A model generated the notes under the pieces. That model made no database searches, was not told the origin of the DNA, and was given only the letters and a program-made list of their open reading frames with translations. Positions 1 to 7,434 of a stretch of 15,000 nt of DNA are shown piece after piece; position 1 is the first letter of the stretch; every line of letters starts with the position of its first letter. The stretch comes from Ignavibacteria bacterium (GTDB lineage: Bacteria > Bacteroidota > Ignavibacteria > Kapaibacteriales > UBA4661), in assembly GCA_013298375.1 (NCBI GenBank), contig JAAFHM010000057.1, positions 1 through 15,000 on the forward strand. Direction: 5' to 3'. Position numbers and translations under genes: made by a program.

Positions 1-327
1 AACAAGACCATTGCGACCCGGATACACGCCGAGCAGCATAGCGTTCCACGCCGCCGAAAGCTCTTCATCGCTGCCGTGCAAGCCCAATTCTTTCCGCAAG
101 CCTTCGCAAAATTCTTCCGTCGAAGCTGCACCAATCTCATATTGGGTAAAAATTGCGGGTTGTGTTTGGCGGGTATAGGAAATAGGCGCTTTGGAGCGTT
201 TTTGTAGGGCGGAAAATTCCTGCTCGACAAGTGCATAATCCACATTATACAAAACGCCGCCGAGGTCAAAAATAACATTCTTCACGTCAGAAAACGTGTT
301 GTGGTGCTGTGTTGAGCCATCTGTCAT
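1..327 (-). CDS. HAD-superfamily phosphatase, YihX-like (3' part outside window)
   Basis: Only the first 109 codons are visible; the gene runs off the left edge. Translating the minus strand from the ATG at 327-325 gives a protein with a FDLGGVLYNVD motif at about residues 20-30. This is HAD motif I in the DxGG variant found in subfamily IA phosphatases such as YihX. The all-helical cap region follows (residues 45-105, ending AWNAMLLGVYPGR), which also resembles YihX-type sugar-phosphate phosphatases. In these enzymes the motif I aspartate forms the phospho-enzyme intermediate. HAD motifs II-IV lie outside the window, so catalytic competence and substrate cannot be judged. An in-frame alternative start is not obvious. 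A terminator at 396-437 separates it from the upstream tRNA-His gene, so it probably has its own promoter in 328-395. Confidence 0.85.
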   Translation of the reverse strand, partial: MTDGSTQHHNTFSDVKNVIFDLGGVLYNVDYALVEQEFSALQKRSKAPISYTRQTQPAIFTQYEIGAASTEEFCEGLRKELGLHGSDEELSAAWNAMLLGVYPGRNGLV

Positions 328-395
328 AATTTGTTGGTGAAAACGCGGTGAAAAAGGAAGGTCATTATCTGCACAATACCTGAACATTGCAACGC

Positions 396-437
396 AAAAA
401 AACAGGTGTCCCGTGCCGCAATGCGTCAGAACACCTG
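396..437 (-). terminator. Rho-independent terminator downstream of tRNA-His
   Basis: On the minus strand the arms CAGGTGT (437-431) and ACACCTG (409-403) form a perfect 7-bp stem with a 21-nt loop. Seven T follow directly (402-396). The position, 36 bases past the tRNA 3' end and before the HAD gene, fits termination of the tRNA transcript. Confidence 0.8.
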
Positions 438-472
438 AGAATATTCAATCAATACCACAATCTTGTCAAAAG

Positions 473-546
473 GGCGAGTGACGGGGCTTGAACCCGCGGC
501 ACCCAAAGCCACAATCTGGTGCTCTACCAACTGAGCTACACCCGCC
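473..546 (-). tRNA. tRNA-His (anticodon GTG)
   Basis: The minus strand folds into a full cloverleaf. The acceptor stem is GCGGGTG/CACTCGC with one G-T pair, the D stem is GCTC/GAGC, the anticodon stem is CCAGA/TTTGG, the anticodon loop is TTGTGGC with GTG at 512-510, the variable loop has 5 nt, and the T stem is GCGGG/CCCGT with loop TTCAAGC. The histidine identity element is present: an extra 5' G (G-1, position 546) faces C73 (position 473). The 3' CCA is not encoded; the next bases are CTT. Confidence 0.97.
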
Positions 547-588
547 GTATTGATTTCTCGCTGCACAGAAATTTGTACAGGAGAAGAA

Positions 589-619
589 CAAAGTTAAAAT
601 ATATGGAGCGTTTTTCCAA
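589..619 (-). promoter_or_regulatory. Promoter for tRNA-His, Bacteroidota -33/-7 type
   Basis: On the minus strand TTG (619-617) is followed after exactly 20 nt by TAACTTTG (596-589), matching the TAnnTTTG element known for the Bacteroidota primary sigma factor. It lies 42 bases before the mature tRNA 5' end, leaving room for a short leader cleaved by RNase P. The same geometry occurs before marR at 6877-6907. Confidence 0.6.
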
Positions 620-626
620 GAAATTT

Positions 627-1826
627 TTACAATGCTTCCGGCACAACCCGCCGCGAACCAGCATACAACTCATATTCCAGCAACCGACAATCAATATCGG
701 CATTGTAAAATTCCATACGCCGTTTTGCTTTTAAGCCGATTTTTTTTGCCAAATCCATATTTCCCGTAAACACGTAGCCCGTATATCCTGAACAGCGCTG
801 CTTAAAAAAGTCGCCGATGGCTTTATAGGTGGCTTCCAAGTCCGTTTCTTCGCCCAAACGCAAGCCATATTCGGGATTGAGGATTATTGAGGGTTGCGTG
901 TTCGGAAGCACTTCCGGCAGCGATGTCGCCGCAAAATCGCTGACTTCAAAGGTGATAAACCGCTCCACTCCTGCGGCTTGGGCATTATGACGTGCCGCCT
1001 CAACCGCTTCTTCGGATATGTCGCTGGCTATAATGGGAAACGAAAGCTCCGTGCGCACAGCCGCACGAGCCTTCTCCTGAAGCGTCTTCCACGTTTTTCG
1101 TGCTTGGTGGTCATACCCCAAAACGTGCATAAAACCGAAGTTCTCCCGCAAAAGCCCTGATGCTTGACCAAGAGCAAGTTGCGCTGCCTCAATAGCAAGT
1201 GTCCCGCTACCACACATCGGATTTACCAGTGTCGAAGCCTTATCCCAGCGTGTTGCCATCACCGCTGCCGCCGCAAGACTCTCCCGCATTGGCGCTTTCC
1301 AAGGCATGGTGCGGTAGCCGCGCTGCGATAGCGATTCCCCCGATGTGTCGAGATAAATGATGCAATCATTGTCTTTCCAGTACAAAAACACCACTGCACG
1401 GCTTGTATCTGAGCCGGAATCGGGGCGCTTCCCGCGCTTTTTTCGGATGCGGTCAACAATGGCATCTTTGCATTTGACATTCGCAAACAAGCTATTATTG
1501 ATGCTTTCGGTGTCCACCGATGAAATAACGCTCAAATAGCCATCATCGGGAATAATTGTTTCCCAATCCATCGTCATCAAACTTTTGTACAAATCATCCG
1601 GTGAGCGCAAGTAAAACTTTTGGAGTTGAAACAACACCCTATGCCCCGTGCGAATATGCAGGTTCAAGCGCATTGTATCGGCAAACGTGCCTTCGGTAAG
1701 AATTCCTGCGGGTGCTTCTTCCAAGACGGTAAAGCCCAGCGACTCGGTCTCAGCACGTAGATACGGCGTGATGCGCTTCGGACAAGTGATGAGAATACGA
1801 GTTTTTGCAGAAAAGCGATTGAGCAT
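627..1826 (-). CDS. THUMP-domain class I SAM-dependent RNA methyltransferase (RlmL/YpsC-like)
   Basis: Predicted to methylate guanine N2 in rRNA, like the N-terminal half of RlmL and YpsC. The order fits that family: an N-terminal ferredoxin-like/THUMP region (ILITCP, then roughly residues 45-150), the linker KAPMRESLAAA, SAM motif I NPMCGSGTLAIEAA, an acidic motif (ASDIS), motif IV, and the C-terminal CRLLEYELYAG. Motif IV reads NPEYGLRLG (867-878 encodes NPEY) where NPPYGxRLG is usual. I chose the ATG at 1826 (399 residues) because family members reach the first strand within about ten residues. An in-frame ATG at 1865 would add 13 mostly hydrophobic residues and start 9 nt after the PHP gene stop. 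Neither start has a clear ribosome binding site. It is probably cotranscribed with the PHP gene. The exact target nucleotide is not readable from the sequence. Confidence 0.88.
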   Translation of the reverse strand: MLNRFSAKTRILITCPKRITPYLRAETESLGFTVLEEAPAGILTEGTFADTMRLNLHIRTGHRVLFQLQKFYLRSPDDLYKSLMTMDWETIIPDDGYLSVISSVDTESINNSLFANVKCKDAIVDRIRKKRGKRPDSGSDTSRAVVFLYWKDNDCIIYLDTSGESLSQRGYRTMPWKAPMRESLAAAAVMATRWDKASTLVNPMCGSGTLAIEAAQLALGQASGLLRENFGFMHVLGYDHQARKTWKTLQEKARAAVRTELSFPIIASDISEEAVEAARHNAQAAGVERFITFEVSDFAATSLPEVLPNTQPSIILNPEYGLRLGEETDLEATYKAIGDFFKQRCSGYTGYVFTGNMDLAKKIGLKAKRRMEFYNADIDCRLLEYELYAGSRRVVPEAL

Positions 1827-1874
1827 GATAGGAAGATGGAAAAATGAGAAAAGTGCTGCAAACATCCGAGAGCG

Positions 1875-2774
1875 TTATCGTAATCCCAGCATCTGGACAA
1901 CGCCTTGAACAAGAGGCTTGATAAATGATGTATTGGGTGGAATGATTTTATCGGCAAATTGTCCAAAATCTTCCTGCATCAGCCCGTAGCGCCCGATATT
2001 ACTGCCGTCGCGCTTGTTTCCGCCGTGAAAATCCGAACCGCCTGTGATGACTAATTCGTGCTGTTCCGCCAAGAGTGCGTAAAGCTGGCAAACATCGCGG
2101 TCATGCGACGGATGATGTAGTTCTACACCGTCCAATCCTGCTGCCAAAAGCGCGTCGAACTGCTCTCCCGAAATAACCTTTGCTGGATGCGCCACAACCG
2201 CCAAACCGGCTGCGTTGTGAATAAGGGCGATGGCATCCTTGATAGGAAACTCCCATTTTGCGGTAAAAGCAAGAGCATCGTCGGCTAAATATTTGTCAAA
2301 TGCCTCACGAACCGTGCGAACAAGCCCTTTCCGTTGCATTGCAAGTGCAATATGCTGCCGCCCAACAACGCCGTCGCCCGCGATTTCGCGGACATCTGCC
2401 ATTGTCAATTTTTTTATGCCCAATTCACGGAGACGAGCGATAATACGCTCTGCACGTTCCCTGCGGTAGGTGCGGGCGCGATTGACATAATCCAAAAGCC
2501 CATGATTACTCGTGTCCACGCCATAGCCGAGAATATGAATCTCACGTCCCTCCAGAGTAGCACTAATTTCGATGCCGCTTGTGAACCACATTCCACGCTC
2601 TTTCGCTGCCGTGCGAGCCTCTTCCACACCCGCTACGGTGTCGTGGTCGGTAATCGCAATCGCCTTGATACCGCGTTCAAAAGCGCGTTGTACAAGCTCC
2701 GTTGGCGTAAAAGAGCCATCCGAAGCGGTTGTGTGCGTGTGTAAATCGGCGTATATCGTTCCTCGCTGAGGCAT
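1875..2774 (-). CDS. PHP-domain metal-dependent phosphoesterase (YciV/RNase AM type)
   Basis: A 299-residue single-domain PHP protein, about the usual length for the YciV/RNase AM family. Members hydrolyse 3',5'-bisphosphonucleotides or trim RNA 5' ends using a trinuclear metal site. The metal-binding motifs appear in order: DLHTHTTASDGS (residues 10-21), ITDHDT (41-46), GIEIS, HILGYGVD, VVAHP and GSDFHGG. No polymerase domain is present, so this is not the PHP module of DnaE or PolX. The start is the ATG at 2774-2772; no strong Shine-Dalgarno sequence precedes it. The RNA methyltransferase gene follows closely, suggesting a two-gene transcript, but a shared role in RNA metabolism is only inference. 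The promoter is not evident. The permease terminator lies directly upstream, so readthrough from the permease should be limited. Confidence 0.88.
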   Translation of the reverse strand: MPQRGTIYADLHTHTTASDGSFTPTELVQRAFERGIKAIAITDHDTVAGVEEARTAAKERGMWFTSGIEISATLEGREIHILGYGVDTSNHGLLDYVNRARTYRRERAERIIARLRELGIKKLTMADVREIAGDGVVGRQHIALAMQRKGLVRTVREAFDKYLADDALAFTAKWEFPIKDAIALIHNAAGLAVVAHPAKVISGEQFDALLAAGLDGVELHHPSHDRDVCQLYALLAEQHELVITGGSDFHGGNKRDGSNIGRYGLMQEDFGQFADKIIPPNTSFIKPLVQGVVQMLGLR

Positions 2775-2800
2775 AAATCGGAACGGGGAAAAGGTTAATG

Positions 2801-2846
2801 AAAAAAAATCTGCCGGAAGGCTCTTGAATGCTGACTTCCGGCAGAT
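2801..2846 (-). terminator. Strong Rho-independent terminator of the permease gene
   Basis: On the minus strand TCTGCCGGAAG (2845-2835) pairs perfectly with CTTCCGGCAGA (2819-2809). One further A-T pair gives 12 bp with a 15-nt loop, and the T run comes right after the stem (2808-2801). It lies 32 nt past the permease stop codon, the textbook position. Confidence 0.92.
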
Positions 2847-2878
2847 AATAGTATGTGCAAGACTGAAAGAATACGCAA

Positions 2879-4333
2879 TTACTTTTTCAGTTGTTGTTGG
2901 ACTTTGCTATGCCCTGCGCCATACAGGAAATAGACCGCAATACCAATAACCATCCAAACTCCGAGCAGTTCCCATGCAAAAATATTCACAAACCCCATGC
3001 AACCAAAGCAAGCAATGATGCCAGCAATCGGTATATATGGCGACAATGGCGTTCTGAACGGGCGCTCCATTGTTGTATGGGTGCGACGCAGGATAATGAC
3101 CGCCAAACAGACCATCGCAAAAGCAAGCAATGTCCCCAAAGAAACCAATTTTGACAAAATACCAATCGGGAATACCGCCGCAAGCGCCATTGCAACGCCG
3201 CCGGTGATAATCGTCGAAATATATGGTGTTTTAAATTTTGGGTGAACTTTGGAAAACGCAGGCGGGAGCAAACCATCGTTTGCCATAGAGAAGAAAATAC
3301 GCGGCTGACCGAGAAGCATCACGAGAATAACCGAACTCAAACCAGCGATTGCACCTAATTTGATAATCGGCGACAACCATGTCAAGCCCGTTGCATCAAT
3401 ACCAACAGCGATTGGATCGGGAACTGCCAATTTTGGATATGGCACAAGCCCCGTTAAAACAAGCCCAACCGCGATATACAAAATTGTACAGATGACGAGC
3501 GAACCCAAAATACCAATAGGCAGGTCGCGTTGCGGATTTTTCGCTTCCTGTGCTGCTGTCGAAACCGCATCAAATCCGATATACGCAAAGAAAATCACCG
3601 CCGCTCCTCGAAAAACACCCGTCCAGCCAAAATGACCAAACTCACCAGTATTTTCAGGAATAAACGGCACCCAATTACCCGGATTCACATACGAAACGCC
3701 AGCAATCAAGAACATCAAAATCACGGTTGTTTTAATAGCAACGATAATGTTATTGAAACGGGCAGATTCCTGTACGCCAATCACGAGAATCACGGTAACA
3801 ATAGCAATAATCGCCATTGCGGGGAAATTTATCAGCGCCCCAGTCGTATGAAAGCCAAGTGCATCATCATAAGCAAAAGGAGCGCTTGTTAATGCGGGAG
3901 GGATGACAATGCCAAGATTCTTCAAAAAACTGACAATATATCCAGACCAGCCAACAGAAACCGTTGACGCAGCAAAAAGATATTCAATAATCAAATCCCA
4001 TCCAATAATCCACGCAAAAAATTCTCCCACAGTCGCGTAGGAGTACGTGTAAACACTCCCCGCAACGGGAATCATCGAAGCCAATTCCGCATAGCACAAG
4101 CCCGCACAAGCGCAAGCAAACGCAGCTATCACAAACGAAATCGTAATTGCCGGACCAGCATACTGCGAAGCCACTTCGCCCGTCAACACGAATATCCCGG
4201 CACCAATAATTGCACCAACACCAAGCATAATGAGGTTGATCGCCCCAAGTGAACGTTTCAATCCGCCTTCATGCGAAGCATTAGCGCTATTGATCAGTTC
4301 GGTTAGATTTTTTCGAGCGGTAAGGTTTGCCAT
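2879..4333 (-). CDS. APC-superfamily amino acid permease
   Basis: A 484-residue polytopic inner-membrane protein, probably with 12 helices. A soluble N-terminus of about 25 residues ends in GGLKRSLG, and the first helix carries GVGAIIGAGIFVLTG, the substrate-binding signature of the APC fold. The motif AYIGFDAVSTAAQEAKNPQRDLP near the middle is typical of cationic amino-acid transporter (CAT/YhdG-like) members; the acidic residue and conserved NPQRDLP loop are intact. Transport of an amino acid by proton coupling or exchange is expected, but the substrate cannot be read from sequence. The start is well supported: AGGAG at 4345-4341 lies 7 nt before the ATG. The gene stands alone, with its own terminator at 2801-2846. 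The 131-base stretch upstream holds a small hairpin at 4405-4421 but no clear TAnnTTTG promoter. Confidence 0.92.
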   Translation of the reverse strand: MANLTARKNLTELINSANASHEGGLKRSLGAINLIMLGVGAIIGAGIFVLTGEVASQYAGPAITISFVIAAFACACAGLCYAELASMIPVAGSVYTYSYATVGEFFAWIIGWDLIIEYLFAASTVSVGWSGYIVSFLKNLGIVIPPALTSAPFAYDDALGFHTTGALINFPAMAIIAIVTVILVIGVQESARFNNIIVAIKTTVILMFLIAGVSYVNPGNWVPFIPENTGEFGHFGWTGVFRGAAVIFFAYIGFDAVSTAAQEAKNPQRDLPIGILGSLVICTILYIAVGLVLTGLVPYPKLAVPDPIAVGIDATGLTWLSPIIKLGAIAGLSSVILVMLLGQPRIFFSMANDGLLPPAFSKVHPKFKTPYISTIITGGVAMALAAVFPIGILSKLVSLGTLLAFAMVCLAVIILRRTHTTMERPFRTPLSPYIPIAGIIACFGCMGFVNIFAWELLGVWMVIGIAVYFLYGAGHSKVQQQLKK

Positions 4334-4404
4334 TACCCGTCTCCTCTCTGAAATTAAAAGGTTATGAAATTATTGATAAAACACACAGATTCTTCCGTAA
4401 GGGG

Positions 4405-4421
4405 CGCGAACACGGTTCGCG
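4405..4421. other. Short perfect hairpin between the Ser/Gly-rich gene and the permease
   Basis: CGCGAAC (4405-4411) and GTTCGCG (4415-4421) form a perfect 7-bp stem with a 3-nt loop. No T run follows on either strand, so it is not a standard terminator. A minus-strand T7 at 4443-4437 precedes it instead. It could be a 3'-end stabilising structure of the upstream operon or a leader element of the permease mRNA; the sequence does not decide. Confidence 0.4.
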
Positions 4422-4464
4422 GACGAGGTTTATGCGAAAAAAATCTTCACCCTCTTGTCACACA

Positions 4465-5484
4465 TCAACTAAAACTTCCACCACCACCCGTTTCTTCGCG
4501 CTGGCGTTTGCGACGACGCAGGAACCACCATGTTCCCAAACCACCACCAATCACGGCGAACCAGAGAAAACCACTGCCGCCGGACTTCTTCTCGCGCTCA
4601 CGTTCTTGGCGTTCACGCAATTCTTCTTCCGCTTTAACGCGGTCTTCTTCTGCTTTGTCCTTCACGCCAAGTGCCTCATTGCTCAGAACGACTGTCGAAT
4701 CTACTCCGGCGGGCATATACGTTGTGTCGCGGACACCGCCTTTCTCGCGCTCCAACTGCGCAACGCGGGCTTCGAGTTCCTTCAGGCGTTGTGCGGCTTG
4801 CGCATCGGACTGTGCTGCTACCTGCATATCTTGGCGATATGCCATCATACTGGGCGTGTTCCAGTGATTGTAGTAAAACATCGCATTTTGTTGTGCTTGC
4901 AGATTCTGAAGTGCCGAAAGCATGAATAGTGTGCTAAACATCCCGTAACTAGGGCTTGTGTAGCCAATATACGTCGGCGCGACGTAGCCCATACCGCCAT
5001 AATAGGCGTTTCGGCGCGTATAAACGTCGTTGTAGGAGTAATTGGTATTGCGGGGAATCATCGCACTAGAGCGGCTATAACCGACACTATTGGTACTGCC
5101 TTTGTAGGAATACGTCTGCCCACCGTAGCTTTCTTTGCGAGGAATACCATAGCTTTTTGCGGATGAAACACCCGAAGAACGGTTCACCGAAGGCGACGAT
5201 GAGCGAGGAGTACCGCCAAAAGAAGAGCCATTCGACCGCGAACCACCAAATGCACCACCAGACGACGAAGGCGACGAACTAGAGCGCGGAGGCGGAGAAT
5301 ACGAAGAGCCACTAGAGCGCGACCCGCCAAAACTTGACCCCGACGACGACGGGCGCGATGGCGAAGAATACGACCGCGAAGGCGATGATGAGCGTGAACC
5401 GCCGAAGCTACCTCGGCGCTGCGCCAAGATTTCATCAGCAAAGAAAAAGCTCAGAACAAGTGCGAGGCAAGCAATAAAGCGCAT
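4465..5484 (-). CDS. Secreted Ser/Gly-rich protein with C-terminal membrane anchor, family unknown
   Basis: I do not recognise a named family. The 339-residue product begins with a Sec signal peptide (residues 1-21, ending EILA before QRRG). A Ser/Gly/Arg-rich low-complexity region (about 22-118) follows, with the unit FGGSRS at 27, 52 and 79 and a variant FGGTPRS at 89. Next comes a Tyr-rich stretch (115-180), then charged Gln/Glu/Lys-rich segments likely to be coiled coil (226-248 and 275-300). One hydrophobic span (306-322) precedes a basic RRRKRQRE tail and a GGGGSFS end. The topology suggests an exported N-terminal part anchored in the inner membrane with a short cytoplasmic tail. AGGAG at 5496-5492 lies 7 nt before the ATG. 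The gene follows the DUF2283 gene by 21 nt, so it is probably the third gene of the gmd operon. A role in the envelope or in handling surface sugars is a guess from context only. Confidence 0.8.
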   Translation of the reverse strand: MRFIACLALVLSFFFADEILAQRRGSFGGSRSSSPSRSYSSPSRPSSSGSSFGGSRSSGSSYSPPPRSSSSPSSSGGAFGGSRSNGSSFGGTPRSSSPSVNRSSGVSSAKSYGIPRKESYGGQTYSYKGSTNSVGYSRSSAMIPRNTNYSYNDVYTRRNAYYGGMGYVAPTYIGYTSPSYGMFSTLFMLSALQNLQAQQNAMFYYNHWNTPSMMAYRQDMQVAAQSDAQAAQRLKELEARVAQLEREKGGVRDTTYMPAGVDSTVVLSNEALGVKDKAEEDRVKAEEELRERQEREREKKSGGSGFLWFAVIGGGLGTWWFLRRRKRQREETGGGGSFS

Positions 5485-5505
5485 GACAAGTCTCCTGAAT
5501 AAAAA

Positions 5506-5721
5506 TTATGCTGCTGAGGCAAAAGGTGATTCGACTTCATAAACGAACAAGGACGGAAGCGAAATGCGCTTTGAAGCGCGAAGAATTTCAATGCCAATAA
5601 TACGATTATCGGCAGTTGTATCCAGATGGACACCATCGTCAATTTCTATTACACCATCGGGCGTGATTGCTTCTATCTGAATATAGGCAGCATCAACTTG
5701 GCTGTCATAAAAGATTTTCAT
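5506..5721 (-). CDS. DUF2283 family protein
   Basis: A 71-residue protein matching the DUF2283 pattern: an MKIFYD start, D-AAYIQIE, a central DDGVHLDTTADN segment and GIEILRAS, predicted as a compact all-beta fold. The function of the family is unknown; members often sit beside toxin-antitoxin or unrelated metabolic genes. I chose the ATG at 5721 because GAGGTG ends 12 nt upstream and the family begins with MKI-YD. A GTG at 5730 overlaps the gmd stop in a GTGA arrangement and would add three residues, but it lies too close to the ribosome binding site. The near overlap with gmd suggests translational coupling. No toxin partner is visible next to it. Confidence 0.85.
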   Translation of the reverse strand: MKIFYDSQVDAAYIQIEAITPDGVIEIDDGVHLDTTADNRIIGIEILRASKRISLPSLFVYEVESPFASAA

Positions 5722-5726
5722 ACTGG

Positions 5727-6746
5727 TCACACCTCAGATTCTCGTGCTACCTGACCGCTCAACTGGTTTGCCAATAATTCAATATCAGCATCGACCATGA
5801 TGCGCACAAGGTCTTTGAACGATGTTTTGGGTTGCCAGCCAAAGGCATTTTTTGCTTTAGAAGCATCGCCAATGAGCAGATCTACTTCAGCCGGACGGAA
5901 ATAGCGTGGGTCAATTTTTACGTGCTTTTCCCAATCCAAACCTGCATAAACAAAAGATTCTTCGAGAAATTCTCGTACAGAGTGCGTTTCGCCCGTTGCA
6001 ATAACGAAATCGTCGGCTTCCTCCTGCTGAAGCATGAGCCACATTGCTTCGACGTATTCTTTGGCGTAGCCCCAATCGCGCTTCGCATCAAGATTGCCGA
6101 GGTAAAGAGAATCTTGCAAGCCCGATTTAATGCGGGCTATAGCACGAGTGATTTTGCGCGTTACGAAGGTTTCGCCCCGTCGAGGAGATTCGTGATTAAA
6201 CAAAATGCCATTACACGCAAAAATGTTGTAGGATTCGCGGTAATTCACCGTGAGCCAATACGCATAGACTTTCGCCGCAGCGTAGGGGCTGCGCGGATAG
6301 AATGGCGTGGTTTCGCTTTGCGGCACTGCCTGTACCAATCCATACATCTCACTTGAGGAGGCTTGATAAAACTTTGCTTGTACTCCTGTTTCGCGGATAG
6401 CGTCCAAAAGCCGCAACGTGCCAAGTCCCGTCACGTCGCCCGTATATTCGGGGGTGTCGAAACTCACGCGGACGTGGCTTTGTGCGCCGAGATGATAAAT
6501 TTCGTCGGGTGCGGTCTTTTCAATAAGGCGGCTGAGATTTGATGAATCCGATAAATCGCCGTAATGCAGCAAAAGCCGCGTTCCTGCGGTGTGTGGATCA
6601 TTGTAGATGTGGTCAATACGCGAGGTGTTGAAGGTAGAAGCTCGGCGGATGATGCCATGCACTTCATAGCCCTTTTCCAATAAAAATTCTGCTAAATATG
6701 AGCCGTCTTGTCCGGTAATTCCAGTGATAAGTGCTTTTTTTGCCAT
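5727..6746 (-). CDS. gmd: GDP-mannose 4,6-dehydratase
   Basis: Converts GDP-D-mannose to GDP-4-dehydro-6-deoxy-D-mannose, the first step to GDP-fucose, GDP-rhamnose and related sugars for surface polysaccharides; cytoplasmic. The 339-residue product is a short-chain dehydrogenase/reductase of the extended type. It has the NAD(P)-binding ITGITGQDGSYL (residues 7-18), the RRAST segment that contacts the NADP phosphate, the catalytic SSSEMYG (130-136), the YxxxK pair Y155/K159 in SPYAAAK, and the GMD-specific LFNHESPRRGETFVTRK. The length is near the usual 340-370. I chose ATG 6746 because the family begins directly with the Rossmann strand (MAKKALITG). In-frame ATGs farther upstream add about 19 unrelated residues. 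No Shine-Dalgarno is visible. The usual partner (GDP-fucose synthase, fcl) is not in the window. It heads an apparent operon with DUF2283 and the Ser/Gly-rich gene. Confidence 0.95.
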   Translation of the reverse strand: MAKKALITGITGQDGSYLAEFLLEKGYEVHGIIRRASTFNTSRIDHIYNDPHTAGTRLLLHYGDLSDSSNLSRLIEKTAPDEIYHLGAQSHVRVSFDTPEYTGDVTGLGTLRLLDAIRETGVQAKFYQASSSEMYGLVQAVPQSETTPFYPRSPYAAAKVYAYWLTVNYRESYNIFACNGILFNHESPRRGETFVTRKITRAIARIKSGLQDSLYLGNLDAKRDWGYAKEYVEAMWLMLQQEEADDFVIATGETHSVREFLEESFVYAGLDWEKHVKIDPRYFRPAEVDLLIGDASKAKNAFGWQPKTSFKDLVRIMVDADIELLANQLSGQVARESEV

Positions 6747-6871
6747 TACTTGTAAGCAGACGTTGAGAAGATAATTCATTGTATCGTTCTTGTAGCCCCG
6801 CAATATACCAAATAAATCCTATTTTCATCCGTTTGAAGAAGAGAATACAAGAAATCTCTTGTGATGCAAAA

Positions 6872-6887
6872 ATGTGTTGCACCACAT
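6872..6887. promoter_or_regulatory. Operator-like dyad in front of marR
   Basis: The 16-bp ATGTGTTGCACCACAT is palindromic at 14 of 16 positions. It contains TGTTGCA, which recurs twice in front of the next gene at 7435-7444 and 7453-7459. It overlaps the -33 element of the marR promoter, the classic place for autorepression by a MarR dimer. Binding by this particular regulator is inferred. Confidence 0.55.
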
Positions 6888-6907
6888 ATTTCTTTGTCGT
6901 AAATTTG
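6877..6907 (+). promoter_or_regulatory. marR promoter, Bacteroidota -33/-7 type
   Basis: TTG at 6877-6879 is followed after exactly 20 nt by TAAATTTG (6900-6907), an exact TAnnTTTG match. Only four bases separate it from the ATG at 6912. Transcription would therefore begin at or just after that ATG. Either the mRNA is leaderless or translation starts at the downstream ATG at 6954. Confidence 0.6.
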
Positions 6908-6911
6908 TGGT

Positions 6912-7403
6912 ATGAATACATCCTTTCAAGAACATATCAAACAATCCTCGCCGATGGAACACGTTACGGTCGAGGCAATTGTGAATCTTTTCGTTGCCGC
7001 AGATTATTTGCGTCAGCGATTCGATAAAGTGTGCGCTGAGAACGGTATCACGCACACGCAATACAATATTCTGCGGATTTTGAAAGGTGCATATCCGGAC
7101 GGTCATCCGCGTTGCGAAATTATGGTGCGAATGATTGAGCGTGCGCCCGATACGACGAGGCTACTTGATCGCCTAGAGCAGCAAGAATTGGTCGAGCGTG
7201 TACGCTCTGAACACGATAAACGTCTTTCTATTGCCCGAATTACGCAAAAAGGTCTTATATTGCTTGAAGAAGCCACCCCGCGCTTCAATGCTGTTTGGGA
7301 TGAGATTTCTTGCAAAATGAGTCGCGCCGAAAGTATGATGCTGGCGGAAATATGCGCCAAACTTGCCGACGGCAACTGCAAAGAACTTCGGATTGATATG
7401 TGA
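6912..7403 (+). CDS. MarR-family winged-helix transcriptional regulator
   Basis: A 163-residue (or 149-residue) dimeric winged-helix repressor. The helical dimerisation part is followed by ITHTQYNILRILKG, the recognition region (about residues 75-95, APDTTRLLDRLEQQELVERV), and the wing motif SEHDKRLSIARITQKG with the conserved DKR. It ends with a long C-terminal helix. MarR proteins bind 16-20 bp palindromes and release DNA on ligand binding or cysteine oxidation. This one has five cysteines, so redox sensing is possible but unproven. Start ATG 6912 gives the longest product; ATG 6954 begins at MEHVTVEAI, closer to the usual MarR N-terminus, and would suit the promoter position better. It is divergent from gmd and followed after 106 nt by an isomerase-like gene carrying the same TGTTGC sites, its likely target. 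Confidence 0.92.
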   Translation: MNTSFQEHIKQSSPMEHVTVEAIVNLFVAADYLRQRFDKVCAENGITHTQYNILRILKGAYPDGHPRCEIMVRMIERAPDTTRLLDRLEQQELVERVRSEHDKRLSIARITQKGLILLEEATPRFNAVWDEISCKMSRAESMMLAEICAKLADGNCKELRIDM

Positions 7404-7434
7404 CGTTACCAAAAAAATCGTCAGAAAAACTCTG

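Noticed and set aside
4327..4929. Plus-strand open frame of 200 codons opposite the Ser/Gly-rich gene
   Set aside because: It is antisense to a gene with signal peptide, ribosome binding site and operon context. Its composition reflects the complement of Ser/Gly codons and it has no recognisable motif.
5506..5721. DUF2283 protein as an antitoxin of a toxin-antitoxin pair
   Set aside because: No toxin-like gene lies next to it; the neighbours are gmd and a large secreted protein.
6747..6911. A promoter for gmd in the divergent region
   Set aside because: TATATTG on the minus strand near 6810 is close to, but not a match for, TAnnTTTG, and the upstream element is unclear, so I do not list it as a feature.
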